From: Mytilisepta virgata
Taxonomy: Eukaryota > Mollusca > Bivalvia > Mytilida > Mytilidae
Direction: 5' to 3'
Assembly (NCBI GenBank): GCA_028015205.1
Contig: CM051519.1
Span: 84,341,539 to 84,405,538, forward strand
DNA length: 64,000 nt
Below are positions 26,101 through 41,100 of this stretch, in pieces; position 1 is the stretch's first letter; every line of letters starts with the position of its first letter. Below the pieces are notes generated by a model. That model was not told where the DNA came from. It searched no databases and saw only the letters and a program-made list of their open reading frames with translations. Made by a program: the position numbers and the translations under genes.

Positions 26101-29100
26101 CACGAATGAAGAACTCTTCAAATTCAACACTAGTTAAACTTCAGAAGAAGAAAATAATACATAACACCCTTCCTTCTTGTTAACATTGCTTTAAATCATT
26201 GAAAAAGACGTAGGCACAAAATTATTGTTGTCAAATTGCACAAGACAGCCAATCTTAATGACATAAAATTAGAATGTAATAAGAGCTAAAAGCATGTGGA
26301 ACTGGCAGGCCAATAAAGTCTTGTTGTAATGGAAATGTAATATACATGACGAGTTAAAGACCAACTTGACGATGTATTGATCTCTTGATTAGATGCATTT
26401 AAGTCAACATTCTTCAGACATGCCTGATGTTTCAGTCTCATTAATTAAATGTTTCCGTAATTTAAGATTAATTTAAACAAATTTTCTTCCAAAACAAACA
26501 CTAACGAATTTTTTTTATGTTTTTATACAAGGAAAATGAAGGAAAACCCTACATTAAACACTACTGAAGGAAACAGTGTCTACCATGCTTATATATAAAA
26601 CCAAATAAACTATACTAAATGAAAAACAAGCAACCTACAGGAATATTGTTATGAAGAGATTCCTTCATTTGAACTCTATTTACCTTCTACAGAATATCAT
26701 TTTGAGGTAAAACAGCCTATGGTCATTTTATCTACTAAGTCTCTTTTCTGCTTTATTATTCCAACAACAAACCAAAAATCTTATAATTTCATTTAATATA
26801 AATAAAAGTGAGTGACAGAATGAAGTACATGTAACCTGATTAAATGAAAGAAATATACAACTGTGTCACCTGGTATTGTGTATGTATTTTGATTAAGATG
26901 ATAATACACTAATATAAAAGGACAAAGCTTTTGACACCATACAAATAGTGTCAACTATATACGGACTTTACATGGTAATATTTTCAATTCAACCTCTCAT
27001 TTTTATTTCACCTGCATTAAGAAACAATGTTTCTATATACTGAAATACTTCGTTCAAAACGTTGAACAGAAAACAATGATCAGGAGTTAGAATGTAAATT
27101 TAATGTGGCATAAAAATTCAGAATGATATCTTGTGTCTTCCTATCAACTTCTCTTGTACTCCAACTGTTAACATTTTCTGAATTATATGAAAAACAAGTT
27201 TCTGTTTGGGCAAAAATAATCTATTTTATAGTGATTCCTTCATGTATTTACAAATCGATATCAAGAAGGATTGCCTTACAACTTGTTTCCAATTTACATC
27301 TCTTATAGTTTCAAATAAAAGATTACTGAGATTTAAATAGCTGCTCATCTTGTCGTACAAGTCACATTCAAGCCACTTTTGAAATTGATCTGGTTGATAT
27401 TATAATTGGTCCTATTTGAATAAAATCCTATTAAGTCTCGAGTGGCTCATCACAATAGATTCTATAGTTTCATTGACATTTATGTTCTTCAATTGTATCC
27501 CTAAAGGTTGCAATTTCTATTTCATTTTTTTTCTTAAGACTTTCTATGGTTAATTTGAAAAGACAAAATAAAAATTGATTTTCTTTAATGGTATTTTTAA
27601 TTTTTATTTTTTCTAATTAATGTAATAATCAGTATACATTTTCCCGAAACAATAAGTGGAAAATAAATTGTATCAGTAAAGGTGAATTATGTAATCTTTA
27701 AGTTAAAAATCTCTGTCATGAGGCTGGAGTTGGATGTTAAAACTATTCAAATATCAAACTATACAGGAGTTAAGACAGAAGTAATAGGCTTCCAGGATTT
27801 TATTTGCTTTTTAAGTTGGATTTAGTGTCAACTGATACAAATATAAAGAGAGACATAGCACGAAGTGCTTTTGTCCAGCACTGATGCTAACATTCCACTT
27901 TAACAGTCATTAGTATTTAGTTGATTTTTAAAAAGGATTTTTAAAAGGAGGCATCAATTTTTTTTCACGAATTAAATAAAATGGATGTAAATGAATTATT
28001 TCAGACATACTTATTAGCAATTGATTTTGAATTACTACAAACAGATGTATACTTGTTCACTGGGTCCTTATAAAAAAATTCTCTACCATTTTGCATAACT
28101 TTAAGAAGATACTAAAAGTACTGAAACTAAAATTCACAAATTAAAGGATACTCAAAATTCAGATATAATTATACAGTGGGAATCTCGATTATTTCAAATA
28201 TATAAAGACCAACTCTAGGTACCCCTCATACACCAATGAATGTGCGTCTTGTTATAAAGAGAAACAAAATACGTTTAGAGATCTCAACCATTTCATCTGA
28301 ATGTTAAGGGGTTTGAGTGGGTGGATAAATATGACAGCTGACCGTCAATTATGACTTTTACAATACATACCCATAGTCATCTTAATTTTTTTTACATCAA
28401 AACACAACAATGTTTAGTATAATTGGAAGATCGTCCAAAAAATAGAATTTGTTTGTTCCGTCCTCATTTTTGACCCGATAATGTTGGCACAAGATCGACC
28501 TGGCGTATGCATGTTAAGAATAGGAAAACATAATAATACGTCATACTTTCGGCATCGTTATATTATTTTCCTTTTTAAAAATTATCTTTCTTGTTCCTTC
28601 AAATAGGTGTTTAATGTCGAAAACGGCAGCAAACTCTAATCGACCCGCCATACTGTTGACAAATTCACAGCACAAGAACCAAAAGTTTTTGAGCATCTCA
28701 CAAATCATTTTTACTACACGTGTTCAACATTTTATGACAAATGTCAAATCAATGGGCAAAGTAGTGTTAGGGAAGAAGTTCTTTGAAATTCAACCACTCC
28801 TTTTTGATATCATTCTATTCTACTATTCAAAACATTTTCCCATAATGATTAACATGCAGTTACATTAGAACAGAGACAAATTAAATTCTTCCTGGGTCTC
28901 GAAATGTTTAATCTTTCAGGATTAATTTCTGACTACAAATCAGATTTAAGTTTGAAAATCTGTCTGCACTAGTGAATTTAGTCATGTTAGATATAATTGT
29001 TGATGACACATTAGGATCTTGTATGAAGATTTCCAGGAAGAATTCAAATTTCTTAACAATCATTACCGGTATATCTTGTCTAATATGTAAAATTAATATC

Positions 29101-32100
29101 ACCTAACTACATCACGGCTGACAAGTTCTAAATTTAAATGTAATTTTCTTTTCTTTAAAATCATATTTGTACTCCCTGTTGTTCTGAAGACAAAACAATA
29201 TTTCTCTGTTGACATCTAACATGACATTTTTCTCACTTTGTCAGATTTCTTCAAGTTTACATATGGTTTCCAAAGTTACTTGTTAGTAATTCAAACTGAG
29301 ACAATGTAATTCTGTTAAAACTACAAAAGTACATTGTTCCTCATAAGAAATAATCAACTGGGTATTACCATTTTTCTTACAACTGAGTGGTAAACAATTT
29401 TTCACATCATAATATTAATTTCACTTTTAAATTCAGTATTTTTAAAATTGGACTGTTTATCATTGCACCATGTTATTTTAACCTAAAGCTATGTATTTCA
29501 TATTGTATTGTTTTGTACAATTGCTTATTTTCCAGAATTTTAAAGATCTTTCCCGATTTTGAACTAAGAAGAGACTGCATATATAATGAAAGAAAGCAAT
29601 TCAACAACAACAGTAAGATCACAAATAATATGACAATGACTAAGAACATTAATTCAAGGTTTCTGATTTGGACTAGCCACTTTCTAGTGACAATATCTAC
29701 ATTTCACATAATTGTAGACCAATCTTAAAAGGAAACAAGTATTTGAAACTGGGCATCCAGATTATCCATTAAATAAATATTACTTCAAAAACAAATATAT
29801 TGTCAGTATAAGGTTTCTATTTTGACTTCTGTCATATGCAAATTATCTAAAATTGTTTGTTTAGACACAGATACAGACAGCTTTGGATTTGTCTCCAATT
29901 TTGGATGACTTAGTATACCCGAGGCTCCCATGAGGCTGTATCGCTCACCTGATATTTCCATTTGTTCATTGCTAAAGGACCTTGTGAATAACATCCATGC
30001 CATGTTTGGTTTCAATCCATGCAATAATTTTCGCCATCTTGGATGACGAATCGGCAAAACAAAGTAATAACACTTGGTCAGCACCTTGTAAGGAATATTT
30101 GTGCCATGTTTCGTTTCAATCCATTCAGTGGTTCTCTAGAAGAAGTTCAAAATGTGAATTGTTGACGGACTTACGACGGACAATGGACGAAAAGTGATGG
30201 CAATAGCTCACATGATCAACAAAACAACATGTTTTACACAACTGAAATAAACATTGTTTAAGCATAAAATGTATACTTGCAATAACCTAAATGTTTTGGC
30301 TTTTGAAACCCACAAAATGATAGATTCTCATGGTTTGCATGAGAGTTTATGATTACATGGAGAATTAAAGATGTTGTCCTTTCACATATTTTGATGCATA
30401 TTTGAAAAGAATTTTAGAACCCATTACTGTTCTCTCAGAATAAACCTTGAAATAGACATTTATCATTTCATTTTATTTTTTTATAACTGGCTGAATATTC
30501 TTAAGCTAATTCATATTTATACAAACAGGTAGCTCTAGACATTTCTAAATGACTTAAAAATATATGGGAAATTTACAAAATAATATTATTTTTTTACATC
30601 TGTTATTAGCTAGTAAACAGCTTTAAACTGAACAGTCTGTAAGGATGCATGAAATTTATATGTGTAATACAAATATTTCCTAACATGGAATGAATTAAGT
30701 CATCTGGTCCCACCCCCCTTTCCCACTCCAACCCACACACACATACATACACTGGACAAGGCCCGTATTTTGTTAACTCCTAGGGGCCTCAATTTTGTAA
30801 AATAATGTAACAGTCAAACTACAAAATTCTACTAATATTGTGAGGTTTGTTCTAATAACAGTGTATTATTTCAAAATGTCCATATTTTCCTATCTGGAAT
30901 ACTTTAAATAACAATGTCTTGTAAACAAAAGCAAAGTACAGAGATTTTAGCTAACTACACATAAAGAAGAAAGTATATTCGAAAACTCTTTATTCGAATA
31001 CAATGGATATGTCTAAGTTGCTGAAAAGGTCCAAATTTTTGCCCATTAATCTCAAGTAAATTCTATTCTGGTATGCAAACATGCTTGAATCAAATACATC
31101 ACTTGTGTCAAACTATTTTTATGGTCAAAAGTCAAAAAATAATTCAGTGAACTATCATTATCTCGAAGTTATGGGGGACAAAGTAAAAGTTTGACATATC
31201 CATAGTTCGACTTGAGATAAGGCTAAGTAAACATAATAAGATGTACTGTGAGCCATTGCTCACTATTGATTCCCCCGCTTTCTGATAAGGTTGAAAAATA
31301 AAGAAATCGTCAAACAGGAAGTTGATGTTGCCTTCATCAGAAAACGTATCCCACAATATGGCATACCTATAGAAGGCTTGTGACAAAATATCAAGCGGCT
31401 GTGTTCAGTAGTTCCAGAGAAAAGTGTGATAAAAGATTTTGTTATAGACAGACAGATGCACTTATGGATGGAACCACAAGGGTAAAACAGTATACCCCCC
31501 TCTCATTTGGAAGGGGAGTATAATAACACGTTAACTTAGAATTGAAACATGCGTAAAAAATTCTCTAGTTATCTAAGATAACGATTCAAGGTAAAGACAA
31601 GACTGTCATACATCAATCAGTTGTTAATGAACTGAAATTATTGATTTTCAGATGAATTATTGAAGCCATTTTTATCCCCAATATTCTAAGTTCCATCAAA
31701 CAGGAATTGGACATGCCAAAGATTCGAAACTGCCTTACACAATACTGTTCTCCATACTGATGTTCTATGGCAAAATTCAGGAAGCTGGCTAGTGTGGTTC
31801 CTGAGAAAAATGTGACAGAAATTATTTTGCAAATCCAACAACAACGCAAGACGAAGGATAGTGATCCCATATGTCATCTCTGCGTAATGCAGGTGACACA
31901 ATCACAGATTAAACTGGAGATCAAAACTGTATGCACATGAGTCGAAACATTGGATAAGTCAAGGTTTTCCTTAAAACCGCTGCACTTCAACACAACTGAG
32001 TTTCACTGTATATACATGAGCAAGCATTTCACCTTATAGAAACTTTGGACATTTAGGTATAACAAGATGTACTGTGAGCCATTGCTCACTAGTGATACCC

Positions 32101-35100
32101 CTGCTTTTTGATAAGGTAAAAAAAATTAATGAAGTCGTAAAACAGGAAGTTGATGTCACCTTGGTCTAAAATGTTTCCCACAATATGGCGTACCTATAGA
32201 AGACTTGTGACAAAATATCAAGTGGCTGCAATGATTAGTGCAGAGAAAAGTGTGACGAAAGATTTTGTCATGGACAAACGGATGCACGCATGGACAGAAC
32301 CACAAGGGTGTAACAGTATACTCTCCTCTCCTATGTAGTGGGGGTATAAAAATAAAAACCTACCTCCAATGCTTTTAATACAGGAACTGTTTCTAGTAAA
32401 TTTTCATACATCTTTCTTTTGTTGAATGCTGTTTTCAAAACAATTCTCCTAAATGTCTGTCTATCCTGAATTAAATAACAAATGAAACTTTAAATTTTAG
32501 GTAGTAAAAAATGATGTTGTCAAAAAGCAACAGAAACAAACAAACAGCTTAAACAAAATAATGATATAATAACATGACTCACTTCAATTTAAAGTTATGG
32601 TGAACAAGTGACAATGATATTAGACTTTCTTTTTTGCAATAGAATAATGTCAAAAATTAAAAATTAAGTGTGGACCAGCGTTTTCTATTTGCACCAATCA
32701 GCATTTCATTTGCGCCAAATTTTTGTTGTTGTTAATTTGCTACAGGTAAACACAAGTCATGAGAAACATAGACTGTACAGAATCTATTGATATGCTTACA
32801 AAAATACCCTTTCCATCTGCCGTCTGCCCCTGCTCAACATGTGGAGGTAAAAGTTGGATTTCGAGTAGGACGAGTTTATTGTAAAAGTTTTTAAAACTAT
32901 ATACATCACATGTAAAATAGCACTTTTTGGGTAAAATAATACGAGTTTGACGTCAAAAGCACATTTACAAGTCCATCCTAGCTAAGTATTTATATGCAAC
33001 ACTTCTGATGAACTGCAACCTTGTGATTTCTTCTCTACAATATATCCGATACTTTTCAGTAACAGAGTCCATATTTTCCTTTTCATGTTTTCTTACGGTT
33101 GCTAGTATATCGAGATCTGCTTTTTACCTAAGTTGTTGCATGGATTTTCTTTATGACATCCATAAAAATGTAAATGTTCGGGTGGTGTGAATAAAACTGC
33201 TCATTTTAGTGTGAGTGAAACGATTCAGGGACGTTCTTGGTTCTTTTACAGTTCTGTAACTCAGTTCTTACAATTTTGGATGGTCTACTTGAGATATCAA
33301 CAGATTGCTTCCTGCATCTTACCTAAGTAACGGCAATTATCTAAAATGTATCAGATCTTACCTGTTTAAATTAAATTGGCGCAAATGAAATTTAATTAAT
33401 TGGCACAAATGAAATTTAATTAATTGGCACAAATGAAAACTGTTTTGGCACATATGAAAAAAACCATATTTTCAAAATTGGTGCAAATGTCATATGCCTG
33501 TCTGAATTACTACAATGTACCTCTTGATAATATTTTTTTTCATTTATGAAATATATTACATTAAATTCTAAAATTTCAGTTATTCAATCATAGGTAGTTT
33601 TGCATAACAATCACACCTGACACTTCATGTTACCATTTGCAATCGATTATCTACCATTTTACACTATTTTTCAGCTTCAGCCCATTATAACCATTCCCTA
33701 TTATACACAGGGGAAATATTTAGATTACTCTTTCCAAAATGTCTTACAATTTACGTCTATATCTCATACAGTAATCAATGAAGACTTGTCCCAAAGTATA
33801 ATATCTTACATATATAGTTACAATTTTTAGATTGGTCTTTGCCAAGGATTTATGTGACAAACAGCGTCACATTTCCTGACATATCCAAGAATTTCTATGT
33901 TGTTAATAATGGCTGTTGCACTCTTTGATAAAAATGTAATAGCTTTTGTACTACTTTGACAGCCAAATGAAATGTCAATGCCTTTCTAAGAATCACTCAA
34001 TATCATACCCAATTGACTATAATGAAGCCTTTATAGCTAGTTAGTAGACTTATGTTTTCTTTCAAGGAAACTATAAATTTCAGTACTAATCAACAGATGT
34101 AATTTAGTAATAAACATTCTGTTGGCCTTTGAATAAATCATTAATTGACTAAATTTACATGATATAGAATTCTGTATTTATTCTTACATAAAAAATAAAA
34201 AAAGTTTTAATATATATATTTATGTAAAGTTTAATTTTATTTCTCATGTTATTTACATGACACATGTATGTGAACAAATGCATATTAGTGTAACTGAACA
34301 CAAGTTTTGTAAATGATATGATTTCATAAAAAAATTGTTGAATAATTTTTCAAGTATTAATTACTATTAAACCTAAAATCTTCAAATCTGACAACAAAAA
34401 ATATTAAATTCTGCAGCTATTAATAAAAACTAAATTCATGGTAAAGTTGAATTCTGCAATTTGCATTCAAAACCTATGAAAAATTACACATCTAAATGAC
34501 CAAGATGAGAAAAAAAAAATTTTCCTGAACTATTAAATGATAATAAACCGCCTCCAACTGTCAGAACATACATTGCCTATTACTGCAACCATTGATTAGG
34601 CCATTTAGTTAATTGACAGCTTATAACACTGACTGTATCACACTACGTACAACCCTAGTATTTTACAGCATTAATGTTCTATCCTAGACTCTTCTATAAC
34701 TTAATGGAATGCCTTTTATATTTTCCCATGTCATAAAAGTCTTACTGTACCGTAATAAATCAAGCCTATTGATTGTCCAATATTTAAATAATCGATTTCT
34801 CCTTCTTTGATACTTATTTTATTATTCCACACCAATATCAGTTTGTTATATGTGAATTGTTATGTAACAAAAAAACCCCAAAAACCCAAATTGTTTTTAA
34901 TTTATCAGACTTGTACAAATTGAAGGACAAAGTCATACAGATATCTCTCATACCTTCCACAGAAGATTCACCATTCATTTCAGTTGGTACAAGATTTTTT
35001 TTAAAGCTTTACTGTGAATTCAAGATGAAGAACAGTTATAAAATCACTGTTCCTCTGCTTAAACTTAAGTCATGTATACATATAGAGATTTTGTATACAG

Positions 35101-38100
35101 GGCCCATGACAATTCTCTTGGTCAGTCCATTGTTTAGACACACTCCTTCAACACACAACTAGCGATTACAGTGTATTTACTCATTTTTGCCGGTTATCAA
35201 CTTTTTTGATATGTTGGTATTCCCATTCTTTGGGTATTCTTGAATTTGGTGTTTACTAATTTTTTTATTTGTAAATATTTTGTCAGCCTCTTGTCTGAAC
35301 AGAAAAAAAAACAGAAATTTGAAATAAGATGAAAACACAGTATATATCTATTAAAATAAATTTTATACTTTTAGTTTCAAGAATTATTCCTTTGTTTAAT
35401 TTCCATCAGAACAAAAATATTTAAAAAACCCTGCATACAAGAATCATTAATCAACCTAATTGAACAAACAGCTAAATTCCATACTTTTAATATTAACATT
35501 GGAGTTGAAAATCTTTAAAAATTCCATTGCAATGCCATAGCATACAGATTGTGATGTGTTTTATTCAGGTATAAATGTCCCATTCTGATATTTTATCTCA
35601 TTTAAATTTCATCCTCTTGCCTGTTACCATTGCTCTTTGACATTTAGAAATTTATACTTGCGCCTGACTGACTTATTAAAGTGCTATCACCCCTTCATTA
35701 CAAATAAATGTATATAATTGATGAAATTCAATGGACATTCTGACGTATTCGGTCTTATACAAAATGACAAATACAATACCCATCATTACTTCTATTTTTC
35801 AGTTTCAACAGAGACTGACCTATCACAATCATATATGTCCCTAACATCTGACATTAGAACTGTATCATTAAACATTGTAATAAAACTAAATTCCATTTAC
35901 TAGTTGGAAATAGAGTAAATAGAATATGTCAATCATCTATATTAAGAAACCTAAGAAAATTTTACAACAAAGATTTGTGATAGAGACAGTTCCTGATTAA
36001 AACAGAATCTTTATACAATAAAAAGGTTGTTAATCTTTATAACAGGAAAAAAATAAAAATCCATGACTAACGGCATATACTTCTAAGTAAGGATTGTCAA
36101 TTAGATATAAGAAAAACAATAAATCTTCCTATTAGGAGAAGGTTCCTTTTTAGCTGTTTGCAACAATTTTGAGTCTATGTAATTAAAAGGAACTAACTAC
36201 AACAAGAAATATATTAACAATATTCAGATTCCATATTCAATTCTCATATTTCTCTACAATACAGTAAAAGGTCTTTAATGGAGGTTATGTGCAAACATCC
36301 TTTACTAATAACATCAAATGACCATACCATAGCCCATAATGTTCCCTCTGTTGTGGCAACAATTGTGGCAGCACGTGGCATATTGTACATTAAAGCTAAT
36401 TCACCAAAACTTCCTTTGCTGTCATAGTTTCCAACCAGATTACCTCCGACAAAAATATCATATTTACCGCTGAAAAAAAAGACAACATGTCAGTTAAATC
36501 ACAATGAACGATATTAGAGAGGAAAGACATTTTTCTATTTTTGCTTTCTGAAGAATTCCATTTAACTAGAGCTACAATAAATAAATAAAGCCTGAAGTAT
36601 CTGTATAGGAATGAACAATTCTGATTAGAAGATATTGATATAGTCAATATAATAAGGATAAAATAGGAACTTGCTGTCACAACAAGGATTTATGTTCTTA
36701 TACAGAGGGAAGAGCACTAATCTAGAATGAACTCAATATCATCTGAATAAATGGAACATCTGTGTCATAATTCCTCACCGTTCAAAATTGTGTTTTAGTA
36801 TAGAAAAATACATCCAAATTTGCAAACTTTTATTTTAAAAAATATGCCAAAACCAGAGAGGAGGAAACTCAATTTCAATTTCAACCTATCAAAAACTGAG
36901 TTTTAGATCAAAATTGTACCTAACAGATTTTTTTTTTAAAAAGGGTCTTAGAGGGAGTAAGGGGAGGGATATCTACTGCTTGTCAGCATTTTGTGGTACT
37001 GCTGAAGACCATATCAGAACTATCTCATATTTTGGTTGGTCGATTATTTTTATTCCATTTTTTGGTGATTGCAAAAGCTCACTTGTCCTTTTAGGACAGG
37101 TGAACTAAAAAGCAGAAAAACAATGTAATATTTTGCCCAAAACAAATTTAACCCCAAAATTGTCAAGGACAGGGAAAATATTATGTCCCATTGGCATATG
37201 CGGACAGGGCATAAAATATTTGATTAGGTTACAGTAAAAGTATCCTTAATATCACAATAATTTATTGATCAGAATAATGTCCTGCATTTTGCATTTAAAA
37301 ATAAGAGGCCCTACTATCTACATATATTCCAGCAAGTAATTTATTTTGAAAGCAATGCTAAATAAAATATTGAAATCTAGATAAATATTTTATTACATAT
37401 CTTACATAAATTCCTTTAATCTTGTGTTGATTTAAATTTAACAGTTTACATGAGATTAGGGTGATTATTAACATGATACAGGTAGCATGTCTCATTATTT
37501 AATGTCAACAGACTCATTAAAAATGAACTCCCACCTGAGGAATATACTTTTACCAGAAATTTATTGATATTTATTATATCAATGGTTTATAGCATAATTC
37601 TAATTTCATATGTTATCTTCAAGAAGTATTTATATATTCCAGACAGTGAAATTTTACATCTGGAGTTGTTATAATTTATACATGTATATATGGTACTTCA
37701 CTTGATAACTTCAGTTAATACAATGTCATTCTCAAGGAATTGATTTTTCATCAAAATGGAAGTTTGAAAACCTTCTTTGGTATTTTATACAATGTCTTTG
37801 TCCACTATGATAGAACGTTTTAATCAGCTTATCATACTTAATCTTCTGGAAGTCCAAGGTTTTGTGACCATCTTTAACACTACAGTAATGGCATTTCCAG
37901 ATTTTTCTTGTATCTGAGATACAATGTAATTTCAATTCTTTAACTATCTATAACATAATTGTGTGAGGCATTTAAGATATTACTGTTAATCTTTTTGTAA
38001 TTTAACATTTGAATAAAATCAATACAAATTTCAATGAAGAATAATGTGCTGGCAATCTTAATGAGTCTTTTTCAAATCCTCTTTATCATATGGACCGAAC

Positions 38101-41100
38101 AACTGAGACATTTTCAACAAGAAGCTAATACAAGAACAAATATTGCTGAGAACAATTGAAAACATAGGAATATGTACAAATGACCAGTACTTATTTACTT
38201 ATTTTGTGGTCTAATTTGGAATTTAATGACCTATGCTTAACTTCATCTAAACTCTTTTTCTGAAATTAAATGTATTTTCCCGTAAGAATCATGCAAAATA
38301 AAAAATATGTATGTTTGGGTAATTATTGTATATTAACCTTCTATTTCAGGTAGACCATGACAAAAAGTGCAAAACTCTAACATGGCATTAAAATTACTTC
38401 ATTCATAGAAAAATCTGTTTTTAGAAAATTGTGCATTCTGATAAAAACTAGTGTACAGTAAAAAGGTTAAAAGGTTAATATGCAAACATTACTATTAGTG
38501 GTTAACCCTCAGAGGATACCAATTGCATTTTCAAACTTGTGCCATTTATATGTATTATTCTTCTTGGGATAATATTCCAAAATTAAGACCAAATGATATT
38601 TAGTCACTGTAAACCCCCCTCACCAAGTCCAATCCAAATTTTTCACATGTTTAGACCTATGCCTTAGATCATAGTTTATGTTCCAAAGTCTGCTGCTTAA
38701 AATGAAGAAGACAACATAAAATAAATTATATTTCCTTAATTTATCAAAATTTTCCGCAAAAGGTTCATGATTATGCAAAAAATGTAACTATGAAAGACTT
38801 GTAATTTTTTGTGAATAAAAACCTGTGGTCAGATGATATAGCCCAAGTCAATCAGAAATGTAAAACAGGTAAAATTTTATTTTGCCAAACCCTATACTGT
38901 CATGATATGAATTTTTGAAATAAATTAATACAAGCCTGCTTATCCCTCTTATTCCTTACAACTGATAATGTTTAATATTCTGATTATTCTGTTTTATTTG
39001 AAGAATTCAAGAATGGGATTTGCTGTAATATTATTTCCTTAGTTTGTTTATTTAATTCTAGTTAATTGCATACGAGTATTTCTGCAAAATACACTCTGAA
39101 TTAATTTTCAATCCCTTTCATTGCCAATATAACTTCAGAACAAAATTTTCAACAATTGTATGTATCTAAATCTTATTTCATCAAAGCACATGCCCCAATT
39201 GTTGAAATTACTCTGTATTTTGCAAAACATTTAACCATAATCTATTGTTATGAACAAGAGAGATAAGTGGGAGTGATTTATACCTGTCTATAACATAGAA
39301 ATTGTCACCATCATCACCCTGATCTATTACATGTTCTCCCTCTTGTACCTGGAAAACAGAAATAAAATTTTATATTTAGAACTTGGACCAGTACAACAGA
39401 TTAAGATTTTTTTGTTAAAAGGCAAACTAGAGGCTCTGAGGAGCCTGTATCGCTTACCTGGAAATAATTTACGGACTTCAGCAGATATAAATTGTTAGAC
39501 TATGTCGATCTTGGCTGGCAGTGTGTGGATTCCAACAGGCTCATTGGTTTTGCCAAAATGCTTCATTGAGACATGAAGACTTTTTAGGTGAATATTATAA
39601 CTATGTTTGGCTCTGGTGGCCATTTTGGATGGTAGGCAGGGTTATCAGATATAATTCTAAAAGAGGATAGTCTAAAAACTATTGCTGCAAGGTTTAGTTC
39701 CAACGGACTTAGTGATCAGACAAGAAGTCTTTACATCCTATTTTAAACTAAATTCTCCTATGGTGGCCATTATGGATGTCAAAGCAGGTCATCGGATACA
39801 GTTCCGAAACAGGACTACCTAAGGACCATTGCTGTAATGTTTGGTTCCAATCAACTAAGTGGCTTCAGACAAGAAAAACTTTAAATGAATATTTTACATA
39901 GGGTCATATGTTAAACTAAGTTCACCTGTGGCATCTTGGATAGTCGTTCGGGTCATCGGATCGGTGGCAACTTACATGGACCAAAAATACAGAATTTATC
40001 AGGGATGATTTGAATTTGGCAGTAAACTTTTTTTCATATGTCTGTAGCCACTGATAATAAAACCTTAAAAGTCAAGTGGTACTTACTAACAAGTGTGGAC
40101 CCTAAAAGATGTCTCGCCTGTCCGCGCTTGACCCAGAATAACATGCACTATCAAAGACCATGCTATCATTTGCCTACCATTATGGTACATTTGAAACAGA
40201 CATGCGAAAGCTGTTATGTGATTACTTGAGCAATTAATTAATTGAGGTCAAGGACAAAAGCCATATGTCAGAAACTGACCTCATCAAAAAACCTTAATAT
40301 GGTCACTGGACCGTGAATTGAGGTCAAGGACAAAAGGCATATATATATCCCCTGTCCACGCTTTATCCTAAAGCTTATACTGAAATACTGCTCGCTGGAC
40401 GTTAAACCAGAAATGGGAGCAGTCGCAAATGACAGCTAATCCCCTCGTCCGTTGTTCAAGTATGGTCAGAATAACCCGAATATCATCTAAAGCTGTATGA
40501 ATCTCAATGGTACTATTACTTAGATCATTGAAGTGTAAGAAGTGGTATCTCAGATATGAAAATGTTAACTTTAACCAAAGTAAGTCAAGTGTAAAATGTA
40601 GGTCAGAGTGACCCAATTATCATCTGAAGCAGCATCACTCTCCAAGACGCATCTGCTGACCAAAGATGATTGATGTACCACATGTAGTTTCTTAAATATT
40701 AACTTTAACACAAACTTTAACCTGAGTCATTCAAGCAGAAAATGTAGGTCAGAGTGACCAAATTATCATCTGAAGCAGCATCACTCTCCAAGACGCATCT
40801 ACTGACCAAAGATGATTGATGTACCACATGTAGTATTTTAGATATGAACCTTTACACAAACTTTAACCTGAGTCATTCAAGCAGAAAATGTAGGGCAGAG
40901 TGATCCAATTATCATTTGAAGCAGCATCACTCTCCAAGACGGATCTACTGACCAAAGATGATTGATGTAGCACATGTAGTATCTTAGATAATGCAAACTT
41001 TAACCTGAGGTGGGACAAACGGACAGACACTTGGACGGACGGACGGACGGACTGACAGACAGACACTCGGACGGGCGAGATACTATATACCCTCCACAAC

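Noticed and set aside
28597..28660. Alternative PRKAR2 first exon (ATGGCGGG on the minus strand at 28651)
   Set aside because: The frame is only 36 codons, has no similarity to PKA subunits, and no convincing donor in phase with exon h. CpG enrichment alone is weak.
29387..29728. 113-codon plus-strand open frame
   Set aside because: Low-complexity composition and no domain or neighbouring exon; lies antisense in a PRKAR2 intron.
34857..35162. 101-codon plus-strand open frame
   Set aside because: AT-rich composition, no family motif, no splice or polyadenylation context; expected by chance in a sequence of this size.
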